Part shown: positions 19,501 to 26,067 of the stretch, piece by piece
How positions within the stretch are numbered: position 1 is the stretch's first letter
Layout of the letters: every line of letters starts with the position of its first letter
Origin: Sphacelaria rigidula
Taxonomy: Eukaryota > Phaeophyceae > Sphacelariales
Direction: 5' to 3'
Assembly (NCBI GenBank): GCA_964200075.2
Contig: CAXNAA020000149.1
Location: forward strand, 1 to 26,067
Length of the DNA stretch: 26,067 nt
The notes under the pieces: generated by a model
What the model was told of the DNA's origin: nothing
The model's input: the letters and a program-made list of their open reading frames with translations, nothing else
Databases searched by the model: none
Made by a program: the position numbers and the translations under genes

Positions 19501-22500
19501 ATACGCACTAGAAAATATCGTCCCGAGCAAGGGTGAGGGGAAGGGTTCACCGGTACGGCAACAAAAGCAAGTAAGACTTTTCCCTGATATCGTTTGATCT
19601 GGCCCCGCTACGCTACTGCCTTCCCCTCCCACGTCGCTCCACACTCGTCTTGTCAATGGCCCAAAGGCGGCTTCGCGGGAGCTGTCCGAACGCCTACGCC
19701 ACCATCCGATCCCGAGGGCACTCAATCCGGCATCGCCCCCATCTGGTGTAAGGCATGTCACCCCGCGCACTGTTATCAATGGACACCCTGGACAATATAT
19801 GGTCCATATATGCAATAGACAAAAATGGACGGGGTAAGGTACAGGCCTATTGCAACTATTGTTGATCGACAATTGATCGAAAATAATAGTTGCAACAGGC
19901 CTATGCGTTACCCCGTACATGTTTTTTTTTGTCTATTGCATCTATTGACAATAAATTGCCCACGATGCGTATTAATGCAATCGATGACGCAGCCAGAGTA
20001 ATAGACTTGATTGATTAATTGATTGATTGATCGTCTCACACTAATTGGTCCGCTTTGAAGACAGCTGTGGTCACCATGAAGGTACACCGAAGACGAAAAA
20101 AGGAAAACCGCGCTGGCTGAAGAAAATTCGAGTAGGAGACAGGCGTATCGAAGAGTGAACGATCAGTATATGCTGCAAACATAGTACTCGTGAGTAGCAA
20201 ATCCCTACACGCGTTCGCAGTTTCGCCAGGTACCTTCGTCCCAGGGGTGAGTTTCAAAGTTCAAAGGTCATGTCGGTAGCTTTTGTTTCCCACTAATATC
20301 ATTGTGCTGACATTCGGGTTCCAAAGAACAATATCAAAACTCCATACAGGCGGCATAATGTATGATTACGTAACCAGAAATACCAAAGCACCTGCGAGTC
20401 CAGTCGCTTTTGTGTATAGCCTCATAACCAGAATTGCCAGAACACCTACGAGAATGTTCTGCATCCGGTTGTGCTGAAATCTAGCACGCCTGGTATGTGT
20501 CTAGTGATGCTTACTTCTGAGTGCACTGTCGCTTTTGCACACATCACTGGTTAGTGATCACCGCGCACTATTGGATGTTGACCACGCACTTTCTCGCTTG
20601 ACGCGAGTGCCTGTTACCATAATTCCGTGTGATGAATGAACTGTGTGCGAAGCCATCGAATGTGTCGGTCCCTACCTACTGGGGTCTTGAAAAGTCCAGC
20701 AAGAAACAATGAGTAGCTTGCGCGTGATGGTATTGTATTGGGGTAGCATTGAAAGACAATAAAAAAAAGAAGATGATGCACCATCTCTCTAAAAAACAGA
20801 CGCCGCGAACCGGAGTTATTTTCACCTTGCTACTATACGAGGACGCGGAAACGATACCGCCACGTCCCAATAGTCAAACTGGCTTCTTAATAGTCGACGC
20901 TTGTTTGAACTGGATTTCGTGGGATCCAATCCCGGCGGTGTAGCCTAGATTCTCGGATTTCATTGTTCACAAGTGCGGGGATGAGATTTTCATAAGTATG
21001 GCAGCGCAGAACATACATGGAGCATCTATTACTATTCACTCCAGAACGTGTATGCTGCAGATACGTACAGTAGATCTTGTGCGTCCACAGAACGTGATGC
21101 CCAGACGTTTTTGACGGACTATAAGCTTAAAACATTTACTCTGAGCGCGTTCAGGTACTCTGCTACCTTAGACCCCGTTCTGTCGAGACCAAAAAATGAA
21201 AATTAGATTTTGAGAATGATGATAATAGTGACGGACAGTCGACGGGTGGCACCCATTCGAAGTTCCCTTCCTTTCGAATGCTCATCGAATTGCTCCTTCG
21301 TTTTCACGTAAATGAATAACACAAACTGTTCCATTTTGATGAGAAGATGAGTGCGCGTGCGACAAGGAACTTGAAGTGGTTACCACACGTGGGCTGTTAT
21401 GTTGAGACGGGGTCTTACGACAAGTGTTCCATATTATGCTAACCGAGGGTTCGATTCCCGACGTGCCAGGGTTTTTCTTCGTTGTATGTACTTTCCACCG
21501 TGGAAAGCGTGAGAACGGGAGTAAACACAGTAGTCGACTGAGTTTGTTTGACGTGGCTTGACGCGGTGCGGGAGTGCTGATACAATCCGCGAGACCAAAA
21601 AGCAAGGCGTGTACCGGGGAGAGATGGGTTGATCCCTTGAGACCACGGACTCGTCCCGAGGAAGGGTAGGGGTTCAAAGGGCGGCAAAAAAAAAAGTACT
21701 ACCAGATATCTGCCCATTTAAAACGACGCTCCCAAGCGTTGATTGATATCGTTCAGCCTGGGACAGCTCCCTCAAACTTTGTCGACTATCTACCAGTTTA
21801 GAACAACATCCACCAACGAATGTTGTCGATACTTGCCCGTTTAGAACGGGCTTCCCGAACGTCGCCGGGTATCGACCGACTGGGAGCACTTTGCGAGGAC
21901 CTCGGGGTGACGGAGGGCCATAACGCTGCCGCTGTCATACCGCGTTGATATGGCAGCTACCAGGCTGTTGCTCAGCTCTCGCTCTCACTTTGATAAGGGT
22001 GTGGGGGTCTAGAGTGTTTGTTGGCCTGTCGTTTGGTTCGACTCTGTGTGTAAGGGGGCGGGCAAGATTCGCCGCCTCAATCCCTGTTGCAGTCAGTCTG
22101 TGTTGTTCTGGACGTTTGGAGATATCATAATATAAAAACGCCTGTGCACATGCACGTGAGCACACGATCTTCGAAAAAGTACTCCTAGAGGTAGAAATCG
22201 AAACAGAAACATGAATATGAACACGAGCAGCGTGCGATCGTATGAACACCACGAAGGGAACATACGTGGGTACACATTGCACGAAATGATCAAGGTGTAG
22301 TTTGTAGTATATGACTAAGATAAACGATTGATATGGGTTGGATACCAGGAAATTTCGCACAGCGCTTCACAAAAACATGCGCTCTCATTAAATCACCATT
22401 ATTCATCTCGGTCTTTCAGTACACACTGCGGCTCATTATTTCGCCTTGCGTTCATGTGCGTAGTAGACCTACAGGTGAATACTACTTCAAGACGTCAACA

Positions 22501-24924
22501 CATACGCACGGAAAAAGACACACACTCACACACACACACACACATCCTATATTTTTTCCTGTCTTCGGTTTGTTTGTTTACTTGCTTGTTTGTTTGTTTA
22601 TATATTTGTTTGTGTTTCCAGGTCACTCTGGCCATTCCTTCATGTGCTTTTCTTTTTTTTGACTTTTTATTCATTTTTTTTACGTCTTAGTCCACGATGT
22701 CGTTGTGTTCGACCGTTTCTGCTCCTTTTCTTTAGCGAGTGTTTCGTTTTGTTTCGTCTTGGGTACATCTATCATGTGAACCACGGCTGGATCCCTGGGG
22801 GGTATGCTAAAGTGCGACAATGAATGAATGAATGAATCAATCAAAACTCTGTTTGCCTCTTCTGTCTGTTTTCTTCACCTTCCCGCAGGGAGTGTTCCCG
22901 TTTTGTTCACCTTACGACTGGAGCTCTAAGGGATCAGTTGATTACCTTGCGACAATCGATCGATCAATCAGTCGATCACGTTCATGCTCATATACTAAAT
23001 ACATGAAAAATATACACTAACATACTTTATGACATTATTGCTGTGCTCTTCAAGGCACTGCATGAACATTTAGGTTGACATTTGGATTCCGCGGGCATCA
23101 ACACCATGTTTGTGCTGTGCACGCGCGCACACGATGGTTGGCAAAGCCATTCTTTTGTTATGTGAACATGTTCACATGAGTATATGAACATGTGCACATG
23201 CACATCAAAACACACACTAACGACAGAAGGATGTAGAGTGAATTGATCATATAACCCCAACGGCACTAGATATACATATGAAATGAGCGCTGGTCCATGG
23301 CGGCATATGTACCCGTATGAAGATTCGATCGACACGTAATTTTTCAGTGCGTATGCACATGATCCGTTTGGCACGAGTATGTTGTTCCCAACCATTATTA
23401 CGTGAACCGCTTTCATCGACACAGGACATCTTTGCTTTATGCCCAGTGGTCGAGCAGCGACAGAAGAGCACATCAGGAGTTTGGGCCGTTGTTGAATATC
23501 TTCCAATTTAGAAAGGCTTTCTAAAAACCTTGTCGGGTGTTTCGATAGATTAGAATGGCTTTCTTTACGGCCCATCTCAACGGGACCAAAAACAAGAAGC
23601 AAGGACCGAAACAAGGATTCCAAAGCAGCATGTCGAATGGTCGCCGCGACATGACCCCACCGCGTGATGCCGTGGTGACCAATCAACATGCTGCTCTTCG
23701 ACACTTGCTTTGCTCTTCGCTGTTTGTTTTTTGTCTTGTTGACATGAGCCGCCCTCAACGTCGTAAGGTATTTAGAGAGTTTTAGAGCAACTTTCCCAAA
23801 CGTTGCGCGTTCTGCCGCTGTAGGGCATGTTCCCCTAACACAAGCAGACGATCTGTTAATGTAGAGCACGGCTTAGTCTAGATCAAATGTCTGGAAGATT
23901 CGGGGCTCGCTTTGTTCCGTCGTACGCGTGGAGAGCTGGCAAAACAATTCGACAGAAAAAGTCGACGAGCCCGGATAAATGCGGATCAATTTCTCGATAA
24001 TAGAGTGCAAAGCAGGTAGATACCGGGGAAAATATGGAAGGGTTCATCAATCCCTCGACACTTCGGCGCTGTCGGCGGAGGGAGGGCGGGGGGTCGGAAG
24101 TACAACAAGAATAGATACGCATACTCTGTACTGTGCGTGATATTCTTAGCATCATGTGGATTAATACATACCTTTGCCAGCTCTCACTTTTTTCTCACAG
24201 AGATTGTTCGAAATACAAACACGTATGCACGCGCACACACACCCAAAAAACAATTTTTTCAGAAATCTGTTCTTATCTTCCCTCATTTTTTTCTTTCGTT
24301 CGTATGGTGTAAAAAAGTTTCATTGGCTGGAGAGTTTCGGAGATGCCTTCACCTTTCGTCAGCAGTTTGAGTTTCTCAGGTGTTGTATGTAAAACAAATG
24401 GGTTTTCGCAACGGTTGTAGTTCTTGAGATATCCATCCACACTGAGAAAATTCGCGTCCATAAAAACATAAAAACAGACATATTTTCGAAAAAAAAAAGA
24501 GTAAACCTTCACAACGACTCCAGCCAACCCTTCAGTACAATTGACGATGGCACGTATTCGATTTCGCGCTTACCCGAAAATACTGTCCGGCGCACGCGAG
24601 ACACTCACGAAAAAAACAAACCCTGAAACGATTAACCCCATCACCCCTTGATTCCGTACGATAAAAAATAAACGGCGACAAACGAATTTTGCACAGTTTC
24701 TGTTGTCTGCCTCACCAGACGGTCTACTTCCTGAGTTGCTCTTCACTTCTTATATTCTGTTCATCGGTTGACTGCGCAGGGCCAAAAAGAAGCGTGGAAA
24801 GTCACCTACGAGAAATCTACCCCCGGCGCCGAGGGCAACCGAGCCAGCCAAGCCTCCTTTATTCTTGAACGACTACACCGATGAAGGGGAGGGTGAGGTC
24901 ACGCAGATTGACGGTTTCACGCCG
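10231..24924 (+). CDS. CFAP44: Cilia- and flagella-associated protein 44 (CFAP44/FAP44/WDR52), 5' part
   Basis: Ten exons are called: 10231-10521, 10990-11280, 11989-12156, 13066-13470, 13797-13925, 14161-14910, 15298-15459, 15928-16251, 17617-17943 and 24780-24924. Exons 1-9 give 949 codons with all junctions in phase 0. The order of blocks follows CFAP44: VGEKGAMPNIYVYEYPSF, then GTERGY, ASVGQDPDFMLTVWNW, LTTSGTGHIRFW, TFTGLKLQGDIGKFGK, LPDGKVLSGAESGCLLLWEG, DGYIRWW, LLTMGGWARGAIFEC and a late WD repeat. CFAP44 is a large WD40 plus coiled-coil protein that, with CFAP43, forms the tether holding inner arm dynein I1/f on axonemal doublets, and it is needed for normal flagellar beating. The coiled-coil half is not in the window. 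A motile gamete or spore stage is implied. The join from exon 9 to exon 10 is out of phase and unresolved. Confidence 0.92.
10763..10834 (+). repeat. Three tandem 24-bp units
   Basis: TGTACTTTGTTGACARTTGTG-type units repeat three times inside CFAP44 intron 1. The third unit is degenerate. Confidence 0.8.
10990..11280 (+). CDS. CFAP44: CFAP44 exon 2 (start of WD40 domain)
   Basis: The acceptor CCCCTCAG|CAC and donor GCCAAG|GTGAGA bound 97 codons. It includes HHYFGLDSARPDNLRYVEPG and VGEKGAMPNIYVYEYPSF, two signature CFAP44 blocks. Confidence 0.88.
11525..11806 (-). mobile_element. tRNA-Asp-related SINE, diverged copy in CFAP44 intron 2
   Basis: On the minus strand the head starts with CCGCCGCGCCCCAGAGG, close to CCGCCGCGCCCCGGTGG in the 5.1-kb copy. 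A degenerate B-box follows (GAATTCGAATTCC), then the shared body (on the plus strand: TTTTGGTATCGCAGATTTCA and CAACACTCCC). It ends in GACTACGGTCTGAG and a tail with a run of A near 11530. It is older than the other two copies, judging by its divergence. Confidence 0.65.
11989..12156 (+). CDS. CFAP44: CFAP44 exon 3
   Basis: The acceptor ATGGTAG|GTT and donor CTCAAAG|GTGAAA bound 56 codons in phase 0. The sequence VLRKGTERGYRAMDF then ASVGQDPDFMLTVWNW is a classic WD blade of CFAP44. Confidence 0.9.
12320..12494. mobile_element. MITE-like inverted repeat element, copy 1
   Basis: The terminal sequence CCTGGACAAAATATGGTCAA is mirrored at the right end by TTGACCATATATTGTCCAAG. Complementarity continues through GCAATAGACGAGAA and ACTGCATAAAGTATA to a centre near CCGGCCGACAATAG. 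A second copy is at about 19786-19962. It lies in CFAP44 intron 3. Confidence 0.8.
12588..12790. mobile_element. Second foldback element in CFAP44 intron 3
   Basis: GTCATTTCAGAGTACAAATA on the left matches the reverse complement of the right arm (GTCATTTCAGAGTGCAAATA), with flanking TTCGG/TTCGGG and AGAGTG blocks. It is unrelated in sequence to the MITE about 90 bp upstream, and the loop is A- and T-rich. Confidence 0.65.
13066..13470 (+). CDS. CFAP44: CFAP44 exon 4
   Basis: The acceptor GTCGACAG|GTG and donor TGCGAG|GTACTA bound 135 codons, phase 0. It contains LTTSGTGHIRFWRVANTFTG, LKLQGDIGKFGK, LPDGKVLSGAESGCLLLWEG and a SGADGYIRWWKL blade. This is the strongest single match to the family. 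Confidence 0.94.
13797..13925 (+). CDS. CFAP44: CFAP44 exon 5
   Basis: The frame has no ATG near its start, so it is easily missed. The acceptor GGCTTAG|GTA and donor TTGGCAG|GTGCGC bound 43 codons. VSPIRELWVGKGVAARCLE and TDATGALWQ match the family segment between two WD blades, and phase 0 fits both neighbours. Confidence 0.85.
14161..14910 (+). CDS. CFAP44: CFAP44 exon 6, with Ser/Arg/Lys decapeptide repeats
   Basis: The acceptor CACCTCAG|ATG and donor GGCAGAG|GTTCGT bound 250 codons, phase 0. Residues 11-70 of the exon are six decapeptides of the type S-x-R-x-S-K-x-S-S-x (14191-14370). An Ala-rich run follows. WD40 sequence then resumes: FHAGAITGVDTS, GADGTVRVWDF, VAVGFSDGVVRV and ATVGDDKKIFFIRSY. 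A Gly/Glu-rich insert interrupts the blade after VRNPKGE. Confidence 0.9.
14191..14370 (+). repeat. Six in-frame 30-bp tandem units
   Basis: Six consecutive 30-bp units have consensus near TCTCGAAGACCATCAAAGGC plus TCTTCTCTA. They are imperfect, so the array is not very recent. The repeat length keeps the CFAP44 frame. Confidence 0.9.
15298..15459 (+). CDS. CFAP44: CFAP44 exon 7
   Basis: The acceptor CGTACAG|ATG and donor AAGTCAG|GTAAAC bound 54 codons. YRPVGFYALPSTPTSLSWRK and a VRGEVAEIDL strand fit the WD blade that follows in CFAP44. Confidence 0.86.
15928..16251 (+). CDS. CFAP44: CFAP44 exon 8
   Basis: This exon has no ATG near its start. The acceptor ACGCTAG|ACT and donor CTGGCAG|GTGAAG bound 108 codons in phase 0. 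It begins TFEIADVPVRWYTFKRR, matching the conserved linker with a YxxFK core in CFAP44. It then has an acidic disordered stretch and ends with DKFLLTMGGWARGAIFECSW, equivalent to the family GGYDxGFLYxC block. Confidence 0.87.
16502..16586 (+). repeat. (TTG)n microsatellite, about 28 units
   Basis: This is a nearly pure TTG/GTT run. It produces artefactual poly-Leu, poly-Val and poly-Asn frames on both strands. Confidence 0.97.
17285..17455 (+). repeat. Short repeat with ATCA-type tail (R2), copy b
   Basis: A CTGTTTCCTTCACTTTTCTTC lead precedes AGCGAGTATCT, GGGTACGTCTATCATGTGG, CCACGGCTGAATCC and a tail of CAATCAATGAGTCAATCAA. It is colinear with the copies at 5.5 and 22.7 kb. Confidence 0.65.
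17617..17943 (+). CDS. CFAP44: CFAP44 exon 9 (last recognisable WD blades)
   Basis: 109 codons end at TTTTCAG|GTGACC. TTLRYS, LLISGCDDGAVTVRS, an AHDGDSVVAAA turn and SYDGEWILSCDGDGLLAVTR match the end of the CFAP44 propellers. The start is chosen at CACCAG|GAG because it keeps phase 0. The frame also opens a little further upstream, but the better-looking acceptor at 17579 would shift the frame. Confidence 0.83.
17944..19330 (+). other. First part of the 6.8-kb CFAP44 intron, no exon recognised
   Basis: Frames of 60-80 codons occur on both strands (for example 18489-18731) without known motifs. A run of 13 A lies near 19149. No repeat copies were recognised here. Confidence 0.45.
19335..19570 (+). 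other. Exon-like segment of unknown identity inside the CFAP44 intron
   Basis: A pyrimidine-rich acceptor (GTTTTTTAG|GAG) and a strong donor (AAGCAA|GTAAGA) bound 236 bases. The first 140 bases read in one frame as protein-like sequence (KGIVFVVVAEDSFIADERAD…) until TAG. The rest reads in another frame (MAVLSQVEYALENIVPSK…) up to the donor. Removing 20 bases between CAGG and ACATGG with GT…AG ends would join the two in frame, but 20 nt is too short for a normal intron. It could be an exon with a frameshift, a decayed nested gene, or chance. No family was recognised. Confidence 0.3.
19786..19962. mobile_element. MITE-like inverted repeat element, copy 2
   Basis: It has the same ends as copy 1 (CCTGGACAATATATGGTCC and GCAATAGAC on the left; GTCTATTGCATCTATTGACA on the right). 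It also has the same central block (GGCCTATTGCAACTATTG and ATAGTTGCAACAGGCCTAT). The middle arms differ (GGGGTAAGGTAC in place of ACTGCATAAAG). Confidence 0.8.
19963..21370 (+). other. CFAP44 intron stretch without recognised exon
   Basis: A TTGATTGATT-type run (about 20008-20032) may be the tail of an inverted R2 copy. An imperfect tandem duplication of about 57 bp (ATAACCAGAATTGCC / GTAACCAGAAATACC) lies at about 20365-20460. Otherwise nothing was identified. Confidence 0.45.
21375..21700 (+). mobile_element. tRNA-derived SINE, uninterrupted copy
   Basis: A perfect RNA polymerase III B-box (GGTTCGATTCC) lies at about 21448-21458. It is followed by a body matching the other two copies (ACTTTCCACCGTGGAAAGC, GCGGTGCGGGAGTGCTGA, CCGCGAGACCAAAAAGC, GAGACCACGGACTCGTCCCG). 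It ends in a run of 10 A at about 21687-21696. The tRNA-like head upstream of the B-box differs from the tRNA-Asp head of the 5.1-kb copy, so its 5' end is uncertain. Confidence 0.78.
21700..21895. repeat. Array of about 41-bp units (TTTAGAACG type)
   Basis: About four degenerate units resemble TATCTGCCCGTTTAGAAC, an ACGCTCCCAAACGT-like block, then TGTCGA. Related units reappear near 23490-23560 and 23765-23830, so this is a dispersed repeat family and not a purely local array. Confidence 0.6.
22518..22544 (+). repeat. (CA)n microsatellite
   Basis: A nearly pure CA run lies just upstream of a pyrimidine-rich region and R2 copy c. Confidence 0.9.
22695..22845 (+). repeat. Short repeat with ATCA-type tail (R2), copy c
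   Basis: CTGCTCCTTTTCTTTAGCGAG is followed by GGGTACATCTATCATGTGAA, CCACGGCTGGATCCCTGGGG, AAAGTGCGACAA and (TGAA)n/AATCAATCA. It is the copy closest to the apparent consensus. Confidence 0.7.
22855..22985 (+). repeat. Short repeat with ATCA-type tail (R2), copy d (diverged)
   Basis: It is directly downstream of copy c. CTGTTTTCTTCACCTTCCCGC, GGGAGTGTTCCCG, a decayed GACTGGAGCTC segment, CTTGCGACAATCGATCGATC and an AATCAGTCGATCA tail follow the same order. Confidence 0.55.
23027..23689 (-). other. Long open frame of doubtful coding status
   Basis: An ATG at 23689 opens 220 codons to the stop at 23027, and the frame stays open a further 60 codons upstream to a GTG at 23869. The upstream part lies across the foldback repeat. 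The downstream part is Cys/His/Val-rich and derives partly from GTGCACATG-type simple sequence. There is no recognised domain. It may be a chance frame in repeat DNA or a remnant of a mobile-element protein. Confidence 0.2.
23480..23835. repeat. Foldback region with 41-bp-family ends
   Basis: Arms of about 75 bp (about 23579-23655 and 23680-23755) are inverted copies. GACCAAAAACAAGAAGC, AGCAGCATGTCGAATGGTC and ATGGTCGCCGCG on the left mirror ATCAACATGCTGCTCTTCGA and TTGTTTTTTGTCTTGTTG on the right. Both ends carry TTTAGA…AACGTTG-type units like those at 21.7 kb. Confidence 0.6.
23870..24779 (+). other. Intron stretch before CFAP44 exon 10
   Basis: No exon, RNA gene or repeat copy was recognised. 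A short ACGCGCACACAC run and poly-A/poly-T stretches are the only features. Confidence 0.5.
24780..24924 (+). CDS. CFAP44: CFAP44 exon 10 (probable linker after the WD40 domain)
   Basis: After GACTGCGCAG|G the frame reads AKKKRGKSPTRNLPP, then an acidic segment (NDYTDEGEGEVTQIDGFTP), up to a consensus donor CCG|GTAAGT. A basic KxxKxPxPR stretch followed by an acidic one is what CFAP44 has between the propellers and the coiled coil. The 24780 acceptor needs two bases from the previous exon, which exon 9 does not supply. Either a small exon is missing or a weak acceptor at 24789 or 24792 (phase 0) is used. Confidence 0.65.
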
Positions 24925-25778
24925 GTAAGTATGGGGATATTTGGCGAGGGTTTCCACATGACTGGCGTCGTACATGTCTTTTTCACCGGAACCGGTTCAA
25001 ATATGGTCCTGAGGAAGACGTACCTGGTTCAAAGATCGTCACATTTTGTTTTGACTTTCTGCCGTCCGATTCAAAGGCAATCATACGATAGCGGGGTTTT
25101 GTTCAAAATGTGGTCATGTGAAAGTAGATTTCGCCACATGAAAAAGCCCTGGGTGATATTTTTGAAAATACGTGCTACACTTTCTTGTCTTCAACCGAGC
25201 GAAAATTATTGAGTAAAGAGTCCGTAAAAAGGCGAGAAAAAGACATTGATTGTCTGTGTTTTTCTTTGTATAATTATTATTTCCGCACATCAGCCCGATT
25301 TCTCCGACCCGCCGTCACAGAAGGTACACGTACAAATGAAGAAACGTCTGGTTCCCTGCAAATGAACTGCGTGTATGAAGGAAAAGGTGAGAGCGACTAC
25401 ACTCATAAAGATATCTCGCCCCAGGAAATAGAAGCATCAATGGCTTCGAAGGGAAACTTTCAAGGGCAGGTCGAGTAAAGTATACCCAATACCCAGTATT
25501 TTCGAAGAGTCATGCTTTTGGTACTCAAATTTAGGGTAGAGTATTTGAGGTCGTACTCAATCCATCCAAGATTTGAGTAGAGTGTTGAGGGATTCAGGGC
25601 GGCAGAATAGATACAGACACACACACCGGTGGGTACCACAGAGCCACCGACTGAGGGTATAACCAACAACCGATGTAAGCAGACAGGATCTTCCGATCGG
25701 CGGCCCTCGACGCAGCACCCTCTCGTTTGTGACGGCGGTCTGATTCTCGTTTGCCCGCGCGTCGCTGCGTGTCCTCGA
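24925..25778 (+). other. Downstream intron region, no exon confirmed
   Basis: A frame at about 25300-25478 (VTEGTRTNEETSG… to SDYTHKDISPQEIEASMAS) looks mildly protein-like after CGTCACAG, but its phase does not fit exon 10. It is left uncalled. AGTATTTGAG/GAGTAGAGTG-type direct repeats occur around 25530-25590. Confidence 0.4.
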
Positions 25779-26067
25779 ACTCTAGACGGGGAAATATCGA
25801 AATATTTTGATATTCTACGAGGAGTTGCACAAGGATGTACGTTATCGTCCACTATGCTCAAGGTATTTATTAATGACCTCATACTAGCAACAGAAGCAGC
25901 AACGCAAGGAGTCGAAGGAGGTAAACATATGGTATCAGGATTGATGTTCGCGGACGATTTTGTGGGAATTTCAGGAACACCAGAAGGACTACAGACACAG
26001 ATAAAGATGGTGCTAAAATACGCTAGGGAATGGAGAGTGACAACGAACGTCAACAAATGCGCGGTAC
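25779..26067 (+). mobile_element. Non-LTR retrotransposon reverse transcriptase fragment (partial, runs off the window)
   Basis: The plus-strand frame, open without an ATG from 25611 to the last base, reads LDGEISKYFDILRGVAQGC, then LSSTMLKVFINDLI and GLMFADDFVGISG. These are the conserved RT palm blocks of LINE-type elements: RGVxQGCxLS, FxNDL and the FADD catalytic box (YxDD equivalent). Both Asp residues of FADD are intact and there is no stop or frameshift in the visible 96 codons. Sequence before about 25779 does not look like RT, suggesting a 5'-truncated insertion. If CFAP44 continues, it sits in an intron in the same orientation. Confidence 0.88.

Noticed and set aside
19375-19920. 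A 181-codon minus-strand frame.
   Set aside because: It spans the MITE arm and lies antisense to the exon-like segment. It has no recognised domain.
22333-22690. Two overlapping frames rich in Phe, Leu and Thr/His.
   Set aside because: They come from the CA microsatellite and the pyrimidine-rich lead of repeat R2.
25185-25478. An eleventh CFAP44 exon starting after CGTCACAG.
   Set aside because: The protein-like frame requires a phase that exon 10 does not provide, and no CFAP44 block is recognisable.

Overview
The window looks like nuclear DNA of a multicellular or flagellate eukaryotic alga. A brown alga (stramenopile, Ectocarpus-like) is my best inference. The reasons are long GT-AG introns, small conserved exons separated by repeat-rich introns, a flagellar axoneme gene, roughly balanced base composition and many short interspersed repeats. 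No bacterial operon, rRNA, CRISPR array or intact tRNA gene is visible. The organism call rests on gene style only, with no database match.

Layout. Bases 1-138 (+) are the 3' end of a polyubiquitin gene. Bases 139 to about 5,700 hold no confident gene but are packed with repeats: a family with three copies near 0.8, 1.4 and 3.0 kb, an inverted repeat at 1.69-2.1 kb, a foldback (MITE-like) element at 2217-2535, and an interrupted tRNA-Asp-related SINE (minus) at about 4390-5125. From 9773 down to about 6087 the minus strand carries DNA-repair-type exons. Two well-spliced exons encode Rad18-type (UBZ4) zinc fingers, followed by a half finger, and a RING-like exon lies further downstream. Divergent from it, starting at 10231 (+), is the main gene of the window: a CFAP44 (FAP44/WDR52) homologue. 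It has nine well-supported exons between 10231 and 17943 and a tenth at 24780-24924. The 3' part of that gene lies beyond the window.

The CFAP44 introns act as a trap for mobile DNA. They hold a second SINE copy (11525-11806), a MITE (about 12320-12494) next to another foldback (about 12588-12790), a long (TTG)n run, copies of a short repeat with an ATCA-rich tail, a second MITE (about 19786-19962), a third SINE (about 21375-21700) and arrays of about 41-bp units. The last 0.3 kb is a non-LTR-type reverse transcriptase fragment that runs off the right edge.

How the genes relate. Ubiquitin, the UBZ/RING protein (ubiquitin signalling, probably in DNA damage response) and CFAP44 (tether of inner dynein arm I1/f in motile flagella) are not an operon. 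The UBZ gene and CFAP44 are head to head, with about 457 bp between start codons. The most notable observations are: every CFAP44 intron joining exons 1 to 9 is phase 0; a lineage-specific Ser/Arg/Lys decapeptide repeat sits inside the WD40 region; a repeated WDPF...NAF motif precedes the UBZ fingers; a recognisable tRNA-Asp-headed SINE family is present; and a cryptic two-frame exon lies inside the 6.8-kb CFAP44 intron.
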